A stretch of 64,000 nt of DNA from Noviherbaspirillum saxi (GTDB taxonomy: Bacteria > Pseudomonadota > Gammaproteobacteria > Burkholderiales > Burkholderiaceae_D): contig NZ_QYUO01000002.1 in the NCBI RefSeq assembly GCF_003591035.1, positions 248,001-312,000 on the forward strand, given 5' to 3'. The position numbers were made by a program, and so were the translations under genes. Each line of letters starts with the position of its first letter. The stretch's first letter is position 1. Positions 17,473-26,599 of this stretch are shown here, piece after piece. Below the pieces are notes generated by a model. It saw only the letters and a list, made by a program, of their open reading frames with translations, was not told where the DNA came from and made no database searches.

Positions 17473-18630
17473 GTGTAGTGCTTTCGAAATCATTGAACTA
17501 TGTTCCCTGCGCGTTGCCATAACATCATTCTTTGAGCGGAGCGAATGATGAACGAGGCCACGACGATCAAGTTGAGCGGTGAACAGCGCAGTGAACTGGA
17601 GCGCCGCGTGAGGTCGCAGACGATCGATGCGCGGGCTGCCCGGCGCGCACGAATCGTTTTGCTGGCGGCTGACGGCGTGGGCAATCATGAAATCGCCCGG
17701 CGCATGGAAATCAGTCGGGGCCAAGTCATCGCGTGGCGTCGCCGGTTCGCGCAAGGCGGCGTCGCCGCCATTGACGGCGACCTGCCGCGCAGCGGGCGCA
17801 AACGGCGGATTGACGCCGCCGAGATCGTGCGCCTGACCACGCAGACGGCGCCGAAAGGCGCGACGCACTGGAGCACGCGCACCCTCGCGGCGGAGATGGG
17901 CATATCCGACACGACGGTCCACAAGGCATGGAAAGCCCATGGCCTCAAGCCGCATCTGGTCGCCACGTTCAAGGTTTCCCGCGACCCGAGATTCGCGGAG
18001 AAGCTGGAAGACATCGTCGGGTTGTACCTCAGTCCGCCGGAGCATGCGCTGGTGTTGTGCTGCGACGAAAAAAGCCAGGTGCAGGCGCTCGATCGCACGC
18101 AGCCGGGACTGCCGTTGAAAAAAGGCAAAGCCGCGACGATGACCCACGATTACAAGCGGCATGGCACGACCACGTTGTTTGCGGCAATGTGCACGCTCGA
18201 CGGCGCCGTCATCTCGCGCTGCGCGCAACGGCATCGCCATGGCGAGTGGCTGGACTTCCTGCGTCAAATCGATCGGGAAACGCCGAAGGAAAAGGAACTG
18301 CATCTGATCTGCGACAACTATGCCACCCACAAGCATCCCACCGTGCGGGCGTGGCTGGAGAAGCATCCGCGCTTCCATCTGCACTTCACTCCCACCTCCG
18401 CCTCCTGGCTCAACATGGTCGAACGCTTCTTCCGCAGCCTGTCGACCGATCGTCTGGAGCGCGGCGTGTTCAGGAGCGTGCCCGAACTGATTGCCGCCAT
18501 TGACGAGTACATCGCTGTGCATAATGAAAATCCCAAACCCTTCGTCTGGACTGCCAAGTCCAATGACATCCTGCAAAAAGTCATTCGCGCCAACCGCCGC
18601 CTTGGTTCAAAGAAAAACGAAGCACTACAC
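17473..18630 (+). mobile_element. IS630-family insertion sequence
   Basis: The element is 1158 bases long, bounded by inverted ends GTGTAGTGCTT / AAGCACTACAC and flanked on each side by TA, the target duplicated by IS630/Tc1-mariner elements. The wider target is CTAG. It encodes one transposase on the plus strand and sits inside a minus-strand membrane-protein gene. The ends and transposase look intact, so the insertion appears recent. Confidence 0.9.
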
Positions 18631-18633
18631 TAG
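17545..18633 (+). CDS. IS630-family transposase
   Basis: The 362-residue transposase has an N-terminal helix-turn-helix pair (HEIARRMEISRGQVIAWRRR near residues 52-72, plus a second near 115-135) and a DDE catalytic domain. The catalytic residues lie in LCCDEKSQ, LICDNYATHK and SWLNMVERFF. The stop codon TAG is formed by the duplicated target TA plus the first host base (18631-18633), so the insertion site itself completes the reading frame. Two ATG codons in tandem start the frame. Confidence 0.92.
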   Translation: MMNEATTIKLSGEQRSELERRVRSQTIDARAARRARIVLLAADGVGNHEIARRMEISRGQVIAWRRRFAQGGVAAIDGDLPRSGRKRRIDAAEIVRLTTQTAPKGATHWSTRTLAAEMGISDTTVHKAWKAHGLKPHLVATFKVSRDPRFAEKLEDIVGLYLSPPEHALVLCCDEKSQVQALDRTQPGLPLKKGKAATMTHDYKRHGTTTLFAAMCTLDGAVISRCAQRHRHGEWLDFLRQIDRETPKEKELHLICDNYATHKHPTVRAWLEKHPRFHLHFTPTSASWLNMVERFFRSLSTDRLERGVFRSVPELIAAIDEYIAVHNENPKPFVWTAKSNDILQKVIRANRRLGSKKNEALH

Positions 18634-18807
18634 CCACTCCCAGTGAAAGCAGCGTAGAAGTGGCGATGGCATTCCAGTTGAGAAGTACGAAGGCAGAAAT
18701 TGCAGTGAGCAAAAGAAGCATGAAAAATGTGCGCATGTTCATCAAGTCACCTCATTGGTTATGTCGTTGTAGCGCCTGTCTGTAGTTGCCCAATGCGATA
18801 AACGGCT

Positions 18808-19065
18808 TCAGTCGTGATCCTTCTGCACAGTCTGCGTACGACGCGGCAATTTTTCTTTGTCCAGCCAATCCCTGATACGGTTGGCATCGGCGGCGCGCGA
18901 GTACTTGCCTTTTGCATCCAGGAAAACCATGATGACGCTACGTCCTTCAATGTTCGCTTGCATCACCAGACACCGTCCTGCTTCAGCAATATAACCGGTT
19001 TTTTGCAAGACGATCATCCAGTGCGGATTCCGGATCAGGCGATTGGAATTCCTGATAACGTGGCC
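18808..19065 (-). pseudogene. pbpG: C-terminal fragment of D-alanyl-D-alanine endopeptidase (PbpG/PBP7)
   Basis: About 85 codons remain, starting near 19065 with NSNRLIRNPHWM and including the penicillin-binding-protein KTG box in LQKTGYIAEAGRCLVM, followed by GKYSRAADANRIRDWLD. These match the end of the PbpG family. The catalytic SxxK and SxN boxes and the signal peptide are absent, because the sequence upstream is unrelated and contains the terminator of the next gene. It is therefore a truncated remnant rather than a functional peptidase. Confidence 0.8.
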
Positions 19066-19122
19066 CGAACATGCATGCCCGGCGCATGCTGCAAAAACCT
19101 GCCCGCAAAAAGCGAAAGGACG

Positions 19123-19153
19123 AAAAAAATCCCGCAGTGCATGGCGCTGCGGG
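19123..19153 (-). terminator. Rho-independent terminator of the GST gene
   Basis: On the minus strand a stem CCCGCAGCGC / GCACTGCGGG (one mismatch) with a three-base loop is followed by ATTTTTTT. It lies about 125 bases after the stop of the glutathione S-transferase gene. Confidence 0.75.
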
Positions 19154-19278
19154 AAAAGACTCCTTTGAAAGCTACCCAGAATTCAAAGCAAGAAGCTCCA
19201 AAATCCCGGCTTGCTTGGTAGTCACCTTCTTTTAAGCGAGCCTGAAGAAAATTCCCCTATTGGCACTCGAACGCGACA

Positions 19279-19977
19279 TCATGCCGGATAGAAGACGTCG
19301 CGCATCCGATTAACGTACACGATCAGATTGGCGTGACGCTCGGCCGAATCGCGCAGCGGCGATTCAAAATGCGGGCAAAGCATCGATGTCGCAAATGCGA
19401 ACAAGGTTGCGTCAGCGCCGCATGGCTTTTCGCCCATCAGATACGATTTGTCGCCCAATGTCGCGGCAATCGCATCGATTCCCTTCGCCGCAATTGCCAG
19501 CTGTTCGCTATCGGAATGCCGACCCATGCCATGTGCATGAAGCGCTTGCCGGACACGGCGGCGTGCATAGGTTTCGATCAGCGCTCTGAGGGGACCGGGA
19601 ATACGCTGGAAGAAGACAGCGGGACCTCGCGCGAAATTGGTGTCGTCCAGCCAGCGCCAGCGCAAGGCGATCCAGTACAGATTGTCTTCCATGAGTTTTT
19701 CGAGCGCCCAGGCATTGCCGCGCTCGACGGGAGAAAGCCCTTCATCGAAATCAATCTGGTAACGCGATTCGAGATGCCAGCGGATCAGCGTCGAGTCGGC
19801 CACGACCACGCCGTCATCTTCAATAAAGGGAAGCTTGCCTTTCGGAGCTTTGCCAAGGCGGCCGACGACCGTGGCATAAGGTCGGCCGGACAACTTGAGC
19901 AGCATTTCGGTCTTGGTGACGAAAGGACTGGCGTCGGGCAAACCGAAAGCCGGGCCGAAGCCGTGAAGTTTGATCAT
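19279..19977 (-). CDS. Glutathione S-transferase family protein
   Basis: The 232-residue protein begins with a thioredoxin-like GST N-terminal domain (MIKLHGFGPAFGLPDASPF, with KGKLPFIEDDG and VVADSTLIRWHLE giving the cis-proline and glutathione-binding ADS motif). A helical C-terminal domain from about residue 90 follows. Cysteine is absent at the usual catalytic position near residue 15, where S/D-A-S-P-F is found. ATG 19977 is chosen because the domain begins there. Substrate unknown; monocistronic with its own terminator at 19123-19153. Confidence 0.85.
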   Translation of the reverse strand: MIKLHGFGPAFGLPDASPFVTKTEMLLKLSGRPYATVVGRLGKAPKGKLPFIEDDGVVVADSTLIRWHLESRYQIDFDEGLSPVERGNAWALEKLMEDNLYWIALRWRWLDDTNFARGPAVFFQRIPGPLRALIETYARRRVRQALHAHGMGRHSDSEQLAIAAKGIDAIAATLGDKSYLMGEKPCGADATLFAFATSMLCPHFESPLRDSAERHANLIVYVNRMRDVFYPA

Positions 19978-20134
19978 GTCGTATCCCTGGCAGGGGTGTC
20001 GAGTATCGCCGCTTGAAGCAGCGTCGGGATGATATTTTCCCGCGTCGCCGCAAAATCCGTATCTGTTGCACGAATGTGGACGAATGCTGCCACGCGAACA
20101 GCCTATTGGCAATACTGCATCCATGGGATGGGGT

Positions 20135-20163
20135 TGAAGTACCTTTATTCACTGAAGGTACTT
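20135..20163. other. Perfect 10-bp inverted repeat between GST and DUF2237 genes
   Basis: GAAGTACCTT at 20135-20144 pairs with AAGGTACTTC at 20154-20163 across a 9-base loop. It lies downstream of the DUF2237 gene and upstream of the GST gene, both on the minus strand. No T-run follows on either strand, so it could be an operator for the GST gene or a non-canonical terminator for the senA transcript. Confidence 0.4.
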
Positions 20164-20208
20164 CATCTTGCTTCTATGTCCTCATCGATACGCGCTCCAG
20201 AATCCCTG

Positions 20209-20592
20209 CTACATGATGCGATGATCGAATTGCTTGAGCACCTCTTCATCGATCAGATCGAGTGCGCTGAAGTTGGTGCTTTCCAGCACAACCGGAGGGG
20301 CAATGCCGGCCGCCAGCGCCTCGCCCCAGCGCAGCGCACACAGGCACCACTGGTCGCCGGGCTTGAGACCGGGAAAGCCCCATTCCGGGACTGGCGTGGA
20401 AAGATCATTGCCTCTGCTTGCGCTGAACTCAAGGAAGTCTTCGGTCATGATCGCGCACACCACATGCGTGCCGGTATCTTCGGCATTCGTCTTGCAGCAG
20501 CCGTCGCGAAAGAATCCTGTCAACGGATCAAAGGAACAAGGTACGAGAGGTTCGCCAAATATGTTGCGGGCGGGCGCAGTGACAGTTGCCAT
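20209..20592 (-). CDS. DUF2237 family protein
   Basis: The 127-residue protein shows the DUF2237 pattern throughout: NIFGEPLVPCS, TGFFRDGCC, HVVCAIMTEDFLEFS, GLKPGDQWCLCALRW and VVLESTNFSAL. The family has several conserved cysteines (here at the start, in GCC and in CLC) but no established activity. It lies 15 bases after the stop of the SenA-like gene on the same strand, so the two are likely co-transcribed; whether it contributes to selenoneine metabolism is unknown. Confidence 0.85.
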   Translation of the reverse strand: MATVTAPARNIFGEPLVPCSFDPLTGFFRDGCCKTNAEDTGTHVVCAIMTEDFLEFSASRGNDLSTPVPEWGFPGLKPGDQWCLCALRWGEALAAGIAPPVVLESTNFSALDLIDEEVLKQFDHRIM

Positions 20593-20607
20593 GAATGTTT
20601 TCGCAAA

Positions 20608-21801
20608 TCAGTTGTGTAGGAGGGCACAAGTGCGAAAACCAACAAAGATGTCGTCGCGATGTGCCTGGTAAAAATTGCGAAAGTGCGCAGAGCGCATTCG
20701 CGCGGGCGTGGCGAACGATGCGCCGCGTACCGATTGATGGGTGCCGAAATAAGGTGCCGAATATTCGCGATAGGCGCCAGGCGCAAAACCGGGATAGGGC
20801 ACAAAGAGCGATGCAGTCCATTCCCAGATATGCCCCCAGCCAAAACCGGCATGTCCCGAACGGGCGGCATATTCCCATTCCGCCTCGGTCGGCAAGCGCC
20901 GGCCCGCCCACATGCAATAGGCCTGAGCTTCATGCAGGCTGACGTGACGTACCGGCTCGTCAGCATCGAGCATCAGGTCTTCGCCGAAGCGGCGGCATAT
21001 CCAGTCACCATCCTGCGCGCGCCAGCGCAGAGGCGCCGCACGACCGGTCTGGCTTAGCCATGCCCGGCCTTCGGTGCTCCAGTACTCCGGGCGGGTGTAA
21101 CCGCCGTCTTCGATGAAGGCGCGATACGCCGCATTGCTGACCGGCGCCGCATCGATGGCAAAGGCATAGACCTCGCAGCAATGGTCCCAGCGTTCGTTAT
21201 CAAAGGCAAAGCCATCGCCGCGCACTGCGCCACGATGCAGGACGCCGCCGGGAAAGCGAATCTGCGCCGCTTCACCGCACGGACGGGTTTCAGCGGAAAC
21301 CGGTGGTTTTTGATCGAGCGTATTAATGGTGTAATGCAAGGCTTCGCCATGCATGTCTTCATGCGACAAAATCAATCGGTAGGGATAGAGCGCAACATCG
21401 TCATCGCCGCTGACCGCCAATTTGTCCAGCAGCCTTTCATGCACTTCCTTGCAATAACTTCTCATCGTCGCCGGACTCGGCAAGTCCAGTGTCCAGCGCG
21501 CATCGTGCCCAACCGTATTAGAATCGAAGCAGGTATCGGCCTGCGACAGCAGAGATGCATGCCGCACCGTCGAAGGATCGCTGGAAACCGCTTCACGCAA
21601 GGTGTACCACTCGGCGAACCAGGCGATATGTCCGAGTTCCCACAGCGGCGGGTTGACAATGGGCAGGCACGGCACCCGTTCCGGTTTATCGTAGCCGCCC
21701 GTCGCCAGCGCGTCGAACATCGCCAACGTGCGGGCATGGGCATCGCGCAACGCAAGTAACAGTTCGCCGGGACCGGCATGTCGAAATGAAAGACTCATCA
21801 A
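20608..21801 (-). CDS. senA: Selenoneine synthase SenA-like (EgtB-type iron enzyme)
   Basis: The 397-residue protein has an N-terminal DinB-like domain and a C-terminal formylglycine-enzyme (FGE-sulfatase) domain (about 180-395, RLPTEAEWEYAARSG). The iron ligands are H58 in ELGHIAW and the HX3HXE motif H147/H151/E153. EgtB-family enzymes join a thiol to hercynine. The SenB-type glycosyltransferase gene next door points to the selenium branch, in which SenA couples hercynine with a selenosugar. No SelD/SenC gene lies in the window. The start could also be ATG 21798. Plain ergothioneine or ovothiol synthesis is the main alternative. Confidence 0.75.
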   Translation of the reverse strand: MMSLSFRHAGPGELLLALRDAHARTLAMFDALATGGYDKPERVPCLPIVNPPLWELGHIAWFAEWYTLREAVSSDPSTVRHASLLSQADTCFDSNTVGHDARWTLDLPSPATMRSYCKEVHERLLDKLAVSGDDDVALYPYRLILSHEDMHGEALHYTINTLDQKPPVSAETRPCGEAAQIRFPGGVLHRGAVRGDGFAFDNERWDHCCEVYAFAIDAAPVSNAAYRAFIEDGGYTRPEYWSTEGRAWLSQTGRAAPLRWRAQDGDWICRRFGEDLMLDADEPVRHVSLHEAQAYCMWAGRRLPTEAEWEYAARSGHAGFGWGHIWEWTASLFVPYPGFAPGAYREYSAPYFGTHQSVRGASFATPARMRSAHFRNFYQAHRDDIFVGFRTCALLHN

Positions 21802-21830
21802 TATGGCAACCGTGGTTGCGGGAAACAGGA

Positions 21831-22796
21831 TTGAACAAACAGCACGTTATCATTATCAGTCCGGCAACGGCAAACGCCAATAACGGCAATTGGCAAACCG
21901 CAAGCCGATGGGCGGGTTTTCTTTCCTCTTCCTATGACGTCAGCGTAATGGAAGAATGGGACGATAGCCATTGCGACTTGATGATCGCATTGCATGCACG
22001 CCGCTCCGCGACTTCGCTTGCCCGGTTCGCACAAGCCTTCGGACATCGTCCTATCCTGCTGGTGCTTACCGGCACCGATCTTTATCGCGACATTCATTCC
22101 GACGCGCAGGCGCAGGCATCGCTGCAACTGGCCACCCGGCTTGTACTGCTGCAGGATGCCGGCCTGCAGCAGTTACCGCCCGCACTACGCGCCAAGGCCT
22201 GCGTCATTTACCAGTCCGCGCCGCAGCCGCCGGACACGCCTCGTGTTCGGGCCGATGCCAGATTCGAAGTCATCATGATCGGCCACCTCCGCACAGAAAA
22301 GGACCCGCTGACGTTCATGCGCGCGGCCGCAGTGGTCGCCCCATCCCGGATTCGCATGACGCACATCGGCGGCGCGCTCGATGCCGCGCTCGGACGGCAG
22401 GCCGAATCGACGCAACGCGCTTTGCCGCAGTATCGCTGGCTGGGCGATTTACCCCATGCGCAAACGCTGGAATATCTTGCCGCGAGCGACATGATGGTGA
22501 TTGCTTCACGGATGGAAGGCGGTGCCAATGTCATCATAGAATCCGTCGTTCACAAAGTGCCGGTATTGGCCAGCGATATTCCGGGCAACCGCGGCATGCT
22601 GGGCGATGAATATGCCGGCTATTTTCCGCCCGGCGATAGTACTGCGCTGGCGGCACTGATCGATCGCGCTTGCAAGGACCCTGTATTTCGCACCATTCTT
22701 TCCTCGCAATGCAAGGAAAGAAGCGGCCTGTTCGAACCCGCGCGCGAACGTGCCGCCCTGACCTCCGCAGTGAGAGAATTGCTGGCCGTTACATAA
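21831..22796 (+). CDS. senB: Selenosugar synthase SenB-like (TIGR04348-type glycosyltransferase)
   Basis: The protein of about 321 residues is a GT-B (GT4-like) glycosyltransferase with the family-specific start HVIIISPATANANNGNWQTA. The C-terminal part has MIGHLRTEKDPLTFMRAA and the nucleotide-sugar site ASRMEGGANVIIESV. This matches the family later named SenB, which makes selenosugar from UDP-GlcNAc and selenophosphate. I prefer TTG 21831, which has GGAAACAGGA before it and starts at the family N-terminus; an in-frame ATG at 21786 would overlap senA. It is transcribed divergently from senA with only about 30 bases between starts. Confidence 0.75.
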   Translation: MNKQHVIIISPATANANNGNWQTASRWAGFLSSSYDVSVMEEWDDSHCDLMIALHARRSATSLARFAQAFGHRPILLVLTGTDLYRDIHSDAQAQASLQLATRLVLLQDAGLQQLPPALRAKACVIYQSAPQPPDTPRVRADARFEVIMIGHLRTEKDPLTFMRAAAVVAPSRIRMTHIGGALDAALGRQAESTQRALPQYRWLGDLPHAQTLEYLAASDMMVIASRMEGGANVIIESVVHKVPVLASDIPGNRGMLGDEYAGYFPPGDSTALAALIDRACKDPVFRTILSSQCKERSGLFEPARERAALTSAVRELLAVT

Positions 22797-22830
22797 CCTG
22801 GTGGCCATCCCCAAATACCACATTGATGAC

Positions 22831-25188
<2,358 letters not shown>

Positions 25189-25298
25189 ACGGCGCAATAC
25201 CAAACCTTGCGCCATATCATATGAAACCCTGTTCGCAGGCATACGCATTGCTGTGAAGGGCTTGAACTGTTCGAATTCAATTCAAAAGGAGACGAACA

Positions 25299-25688
25299 AT
25301 GCAGCGGTCCCTACACATCGAGCCGGACAAATGCACCGGCTGCCTGCAGTGCGAAATGGCCTGCAGCTATGAAAACTACGGGGTATTCAACCCGGCCAAA
25401 TCCCGCATCAAGGTATTCGAGTTCCACCAGACCGGCACCAAGGTGCCTTACACCTGCACCCAGTGCGATGAAGCCTAGTGCCTGCATGCCTGCCCGTTCG
25501 GCACCGTCAATTATGTGCAAGCTACCGGCAAGGTGCAGAAGTGCGATCTTTGCTATGACAATGTCGCAGGCCCGGCCTGTGCAGAGGCATGTCCGACCGC
25601 AGCGATCACCTATATCGACGCCGACTGGACCGGCCTGGACTGCATGCGCCAGTGGGCAGCCAAGCTCAGCGACAAGACTACAGCGTAA
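25299..25688 (+). pseudogene. aor-type 4Fe-4S ferredoxin subunit gene with nonsense codon
   Basis: From ATG 25299 (AAAGGAGA upstream) the frame encodes a polyferredoxin with four cysteine clusters: CTGCLQCEMAC, CTQCDEA-stop-CLHAC, CDLC and CAEAC. Codon 60 is TAG (25476-25478), where related proteins have tryptophan between A and C, so TGG to TAG explains it. The family is the electron-transfer subunit of tungsten aldehyde oxidoreductases, as in Aromatoleum AorA. The remnant of the catalytic gene follows 11 bases later. Confidence 0.8.
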
Positions 25689-25699
25689 GGAGAACGAAT

Positions 25700-25798
25700 A
25701 TGTCCTGGACTGGAAAAATCCTGCGCGTCAATCCGCTCCGTCTGCCCGAAGCCTATATCGCGACCTCACGCAAGCATCCCGACGGGCGTCATGCATGA
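25700..25798 (+). pseudogene. Deletion remnant joining aldehyde oxidoreductase start to flavoprotein end
   Basis: Thirty-two codons remain. MSWTGKILRVN is the conserved start of tungsten-dependent aldehyde:ferredoxin oxidoreductase (AOR). From NPLRLPEAYIATSRKHP it is identical to the end of the flavoprotein reading frame at 33581-33892. The join lies at similar sequences (CTGGAAAAA followed by ..AATCCGC) in both parent genes, so a single deletion probably removed almost all of the catalytic gene and the flavoprotein gene. It still keeps a good ribosome-binding site (AAGGAGAA). Confidence 0.8.
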
Positions 25799-26223
25799 AA
25801 ATCACCTTCAAGCTGTTTGCCACGCTGACCGACTATCTGCCCCCGGAACGCAAGTACAACGCGATTGATATGGAGGTAGGCCCGGATATCACCTTGGGTG
25901 AACTGATCGCGCGCTTCAATATGCCGCCCAAGCTGGTGCATCTGGTGCTGGTCAATGGGGTGTTTGTCGACCCGGCGCAGCACAACAGCCGCAAGCTGGC
26001 AGAAGGGGACGTAGTAGCGATCTGGCCACCGGTTGCGAGTGACTGATGAGCGAATGGAAGGACGAAGAGTTCGTCCTGGTTCCCGAAATGGGCTGCACCG
26101 AGGCTAATCTTATGCGCTAGCTGCCGGGCGCTACACGCCTGGCAGCGATTCGTACCATCGATATAGACAATGGCAAGCGGTTCTTGACCGAGACCGGTAG
26201 CGGGACGGTTGAAATCACACCGA
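25730..26223 (+). repeat. 494-bp direct repeat, copy 1
   Basis: This segment recurs in the same orientation at 33824-34317 (offset 8094) with only scattered substitutions. It contains the end of the aor flavoprotein frame, the MoaD-like gene and the first part of the gene after it. The two copies bracket the RTX gene and its neighbour, so recombination between them could delete the intervening 8.1 kb. Confidence 0.9.
25795..26046 (+). CDS. MoaD/ThiS-like beta-grasp protein, copy 1
   Basis: The 83-residue protein has the ubiquitin-like fold of MoaD: MKITFKLFATLTDYLPPE at the start and VFVDPAQHNSRKLAEGDVVAIWPPVA near the end. It ends ASD rather than the Gly-Gly needed for sulfur transfer, whereas copy 2 ends AGG. 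In aor-type clusters such a protein is thought to help make the tungstopterin cofactor. The stop overlaps the next start (ATGA). With the surrounding genes broken, this copy is probably vestigial. Confidence 0.75.
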   Translation: MKITFKLFATLTDYLPPERKYNAIDMEVGPDITLGELIARFNMPPKLVHLVLVNGVFVDPAQHNSRKLAEGDVVAIWPPVASD

Positions 26224-26363
26224 TCCCGGCGGCACCGCGGCGTATCGCCGGGATCGTATTGCCCGTGCTGCAGATGCGCTTTCGTTTCATCGGCATGGCG
26301 CAGGAGCAGCGTGACGAATTTCTCGCCTATTTCGATCGCTATACCCAGCGCGGTGGGGGTTGA
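26046..26363 (+). pseudogene. Unknown aor-cluster protein with nonsense codon
   Basis: A 105-codon frame overlaps the MoaD-like gene by one base. Codon 25 is TAG (26118-26120), where the second copy (34140) has tryptophan. After the homologous N-terminal part, this copy retains a C-terminal tail (VLPVLQMRFRFIGMAQEQRD and on to GGG) that copy 2 has lost. I do not recognise a function. Confidence 0.7.
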
Positions 26364-26599
26364 CTATATATCCCTGTGGCGGAGCCGTGAGCATCGTGAT
26401 TACTATTGCCAGCAGACCTACTACAGTCAGACTGGCAATAGTGGTTGAAATATTTTCCACCAGTGACTTGGCTCGATATAAATCAACCAAATACTGCCCG
26501 CTATTCGAGCGTGAGCAAGAAATTCACGAATTGGGCCATCAAATCGTGAACTGATGCCCGAACACTGCTTGCTTGTTCAGGCATCTCGCGATGCTTGGG

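Larger units (their letters stand above)
17070..18742 (-). pseudogene. Small membrane coiled-coil protein gene split by an IS630-family element
   Basis: Codons 1-37 run from ATG 18742 (GAGGTG ribosome-binding site upstream) to 18632, and the rest runs from 17470 to 17070. Removing the IS and one TA restores one continuous 170-codon frame across the junction LSLGVASVQAPLGL. The intact product would have two N-terminal membrane helices (about 5-24 and 40-63), then a long charged helix of coiled-coil type (about 70-150), like LapA-domain inner-membrane proteins. The downstream part could still initiate at GTG 17468, next to the element, giving 132 residues without the first helix. Confidence 0.85.

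Noticed and set aside
20608..21801. Plain ergothioneine synthase EgtB
   Set aside because: The adjacent TIGR04348-type glycosyltransferase, not an EgtD/EgtC set, favours the selenoneine branch; EgtB remains possible and is noted in the annotation.
25476..25478. In-frame TAG in the ferredoxin gene as a recoded (pyrrolysine-like) codon
   Set aside because: It replaces an expected tryptophan by a one-base change, and the neighbouring genes of the locus are also broken, so simple decay explains it.
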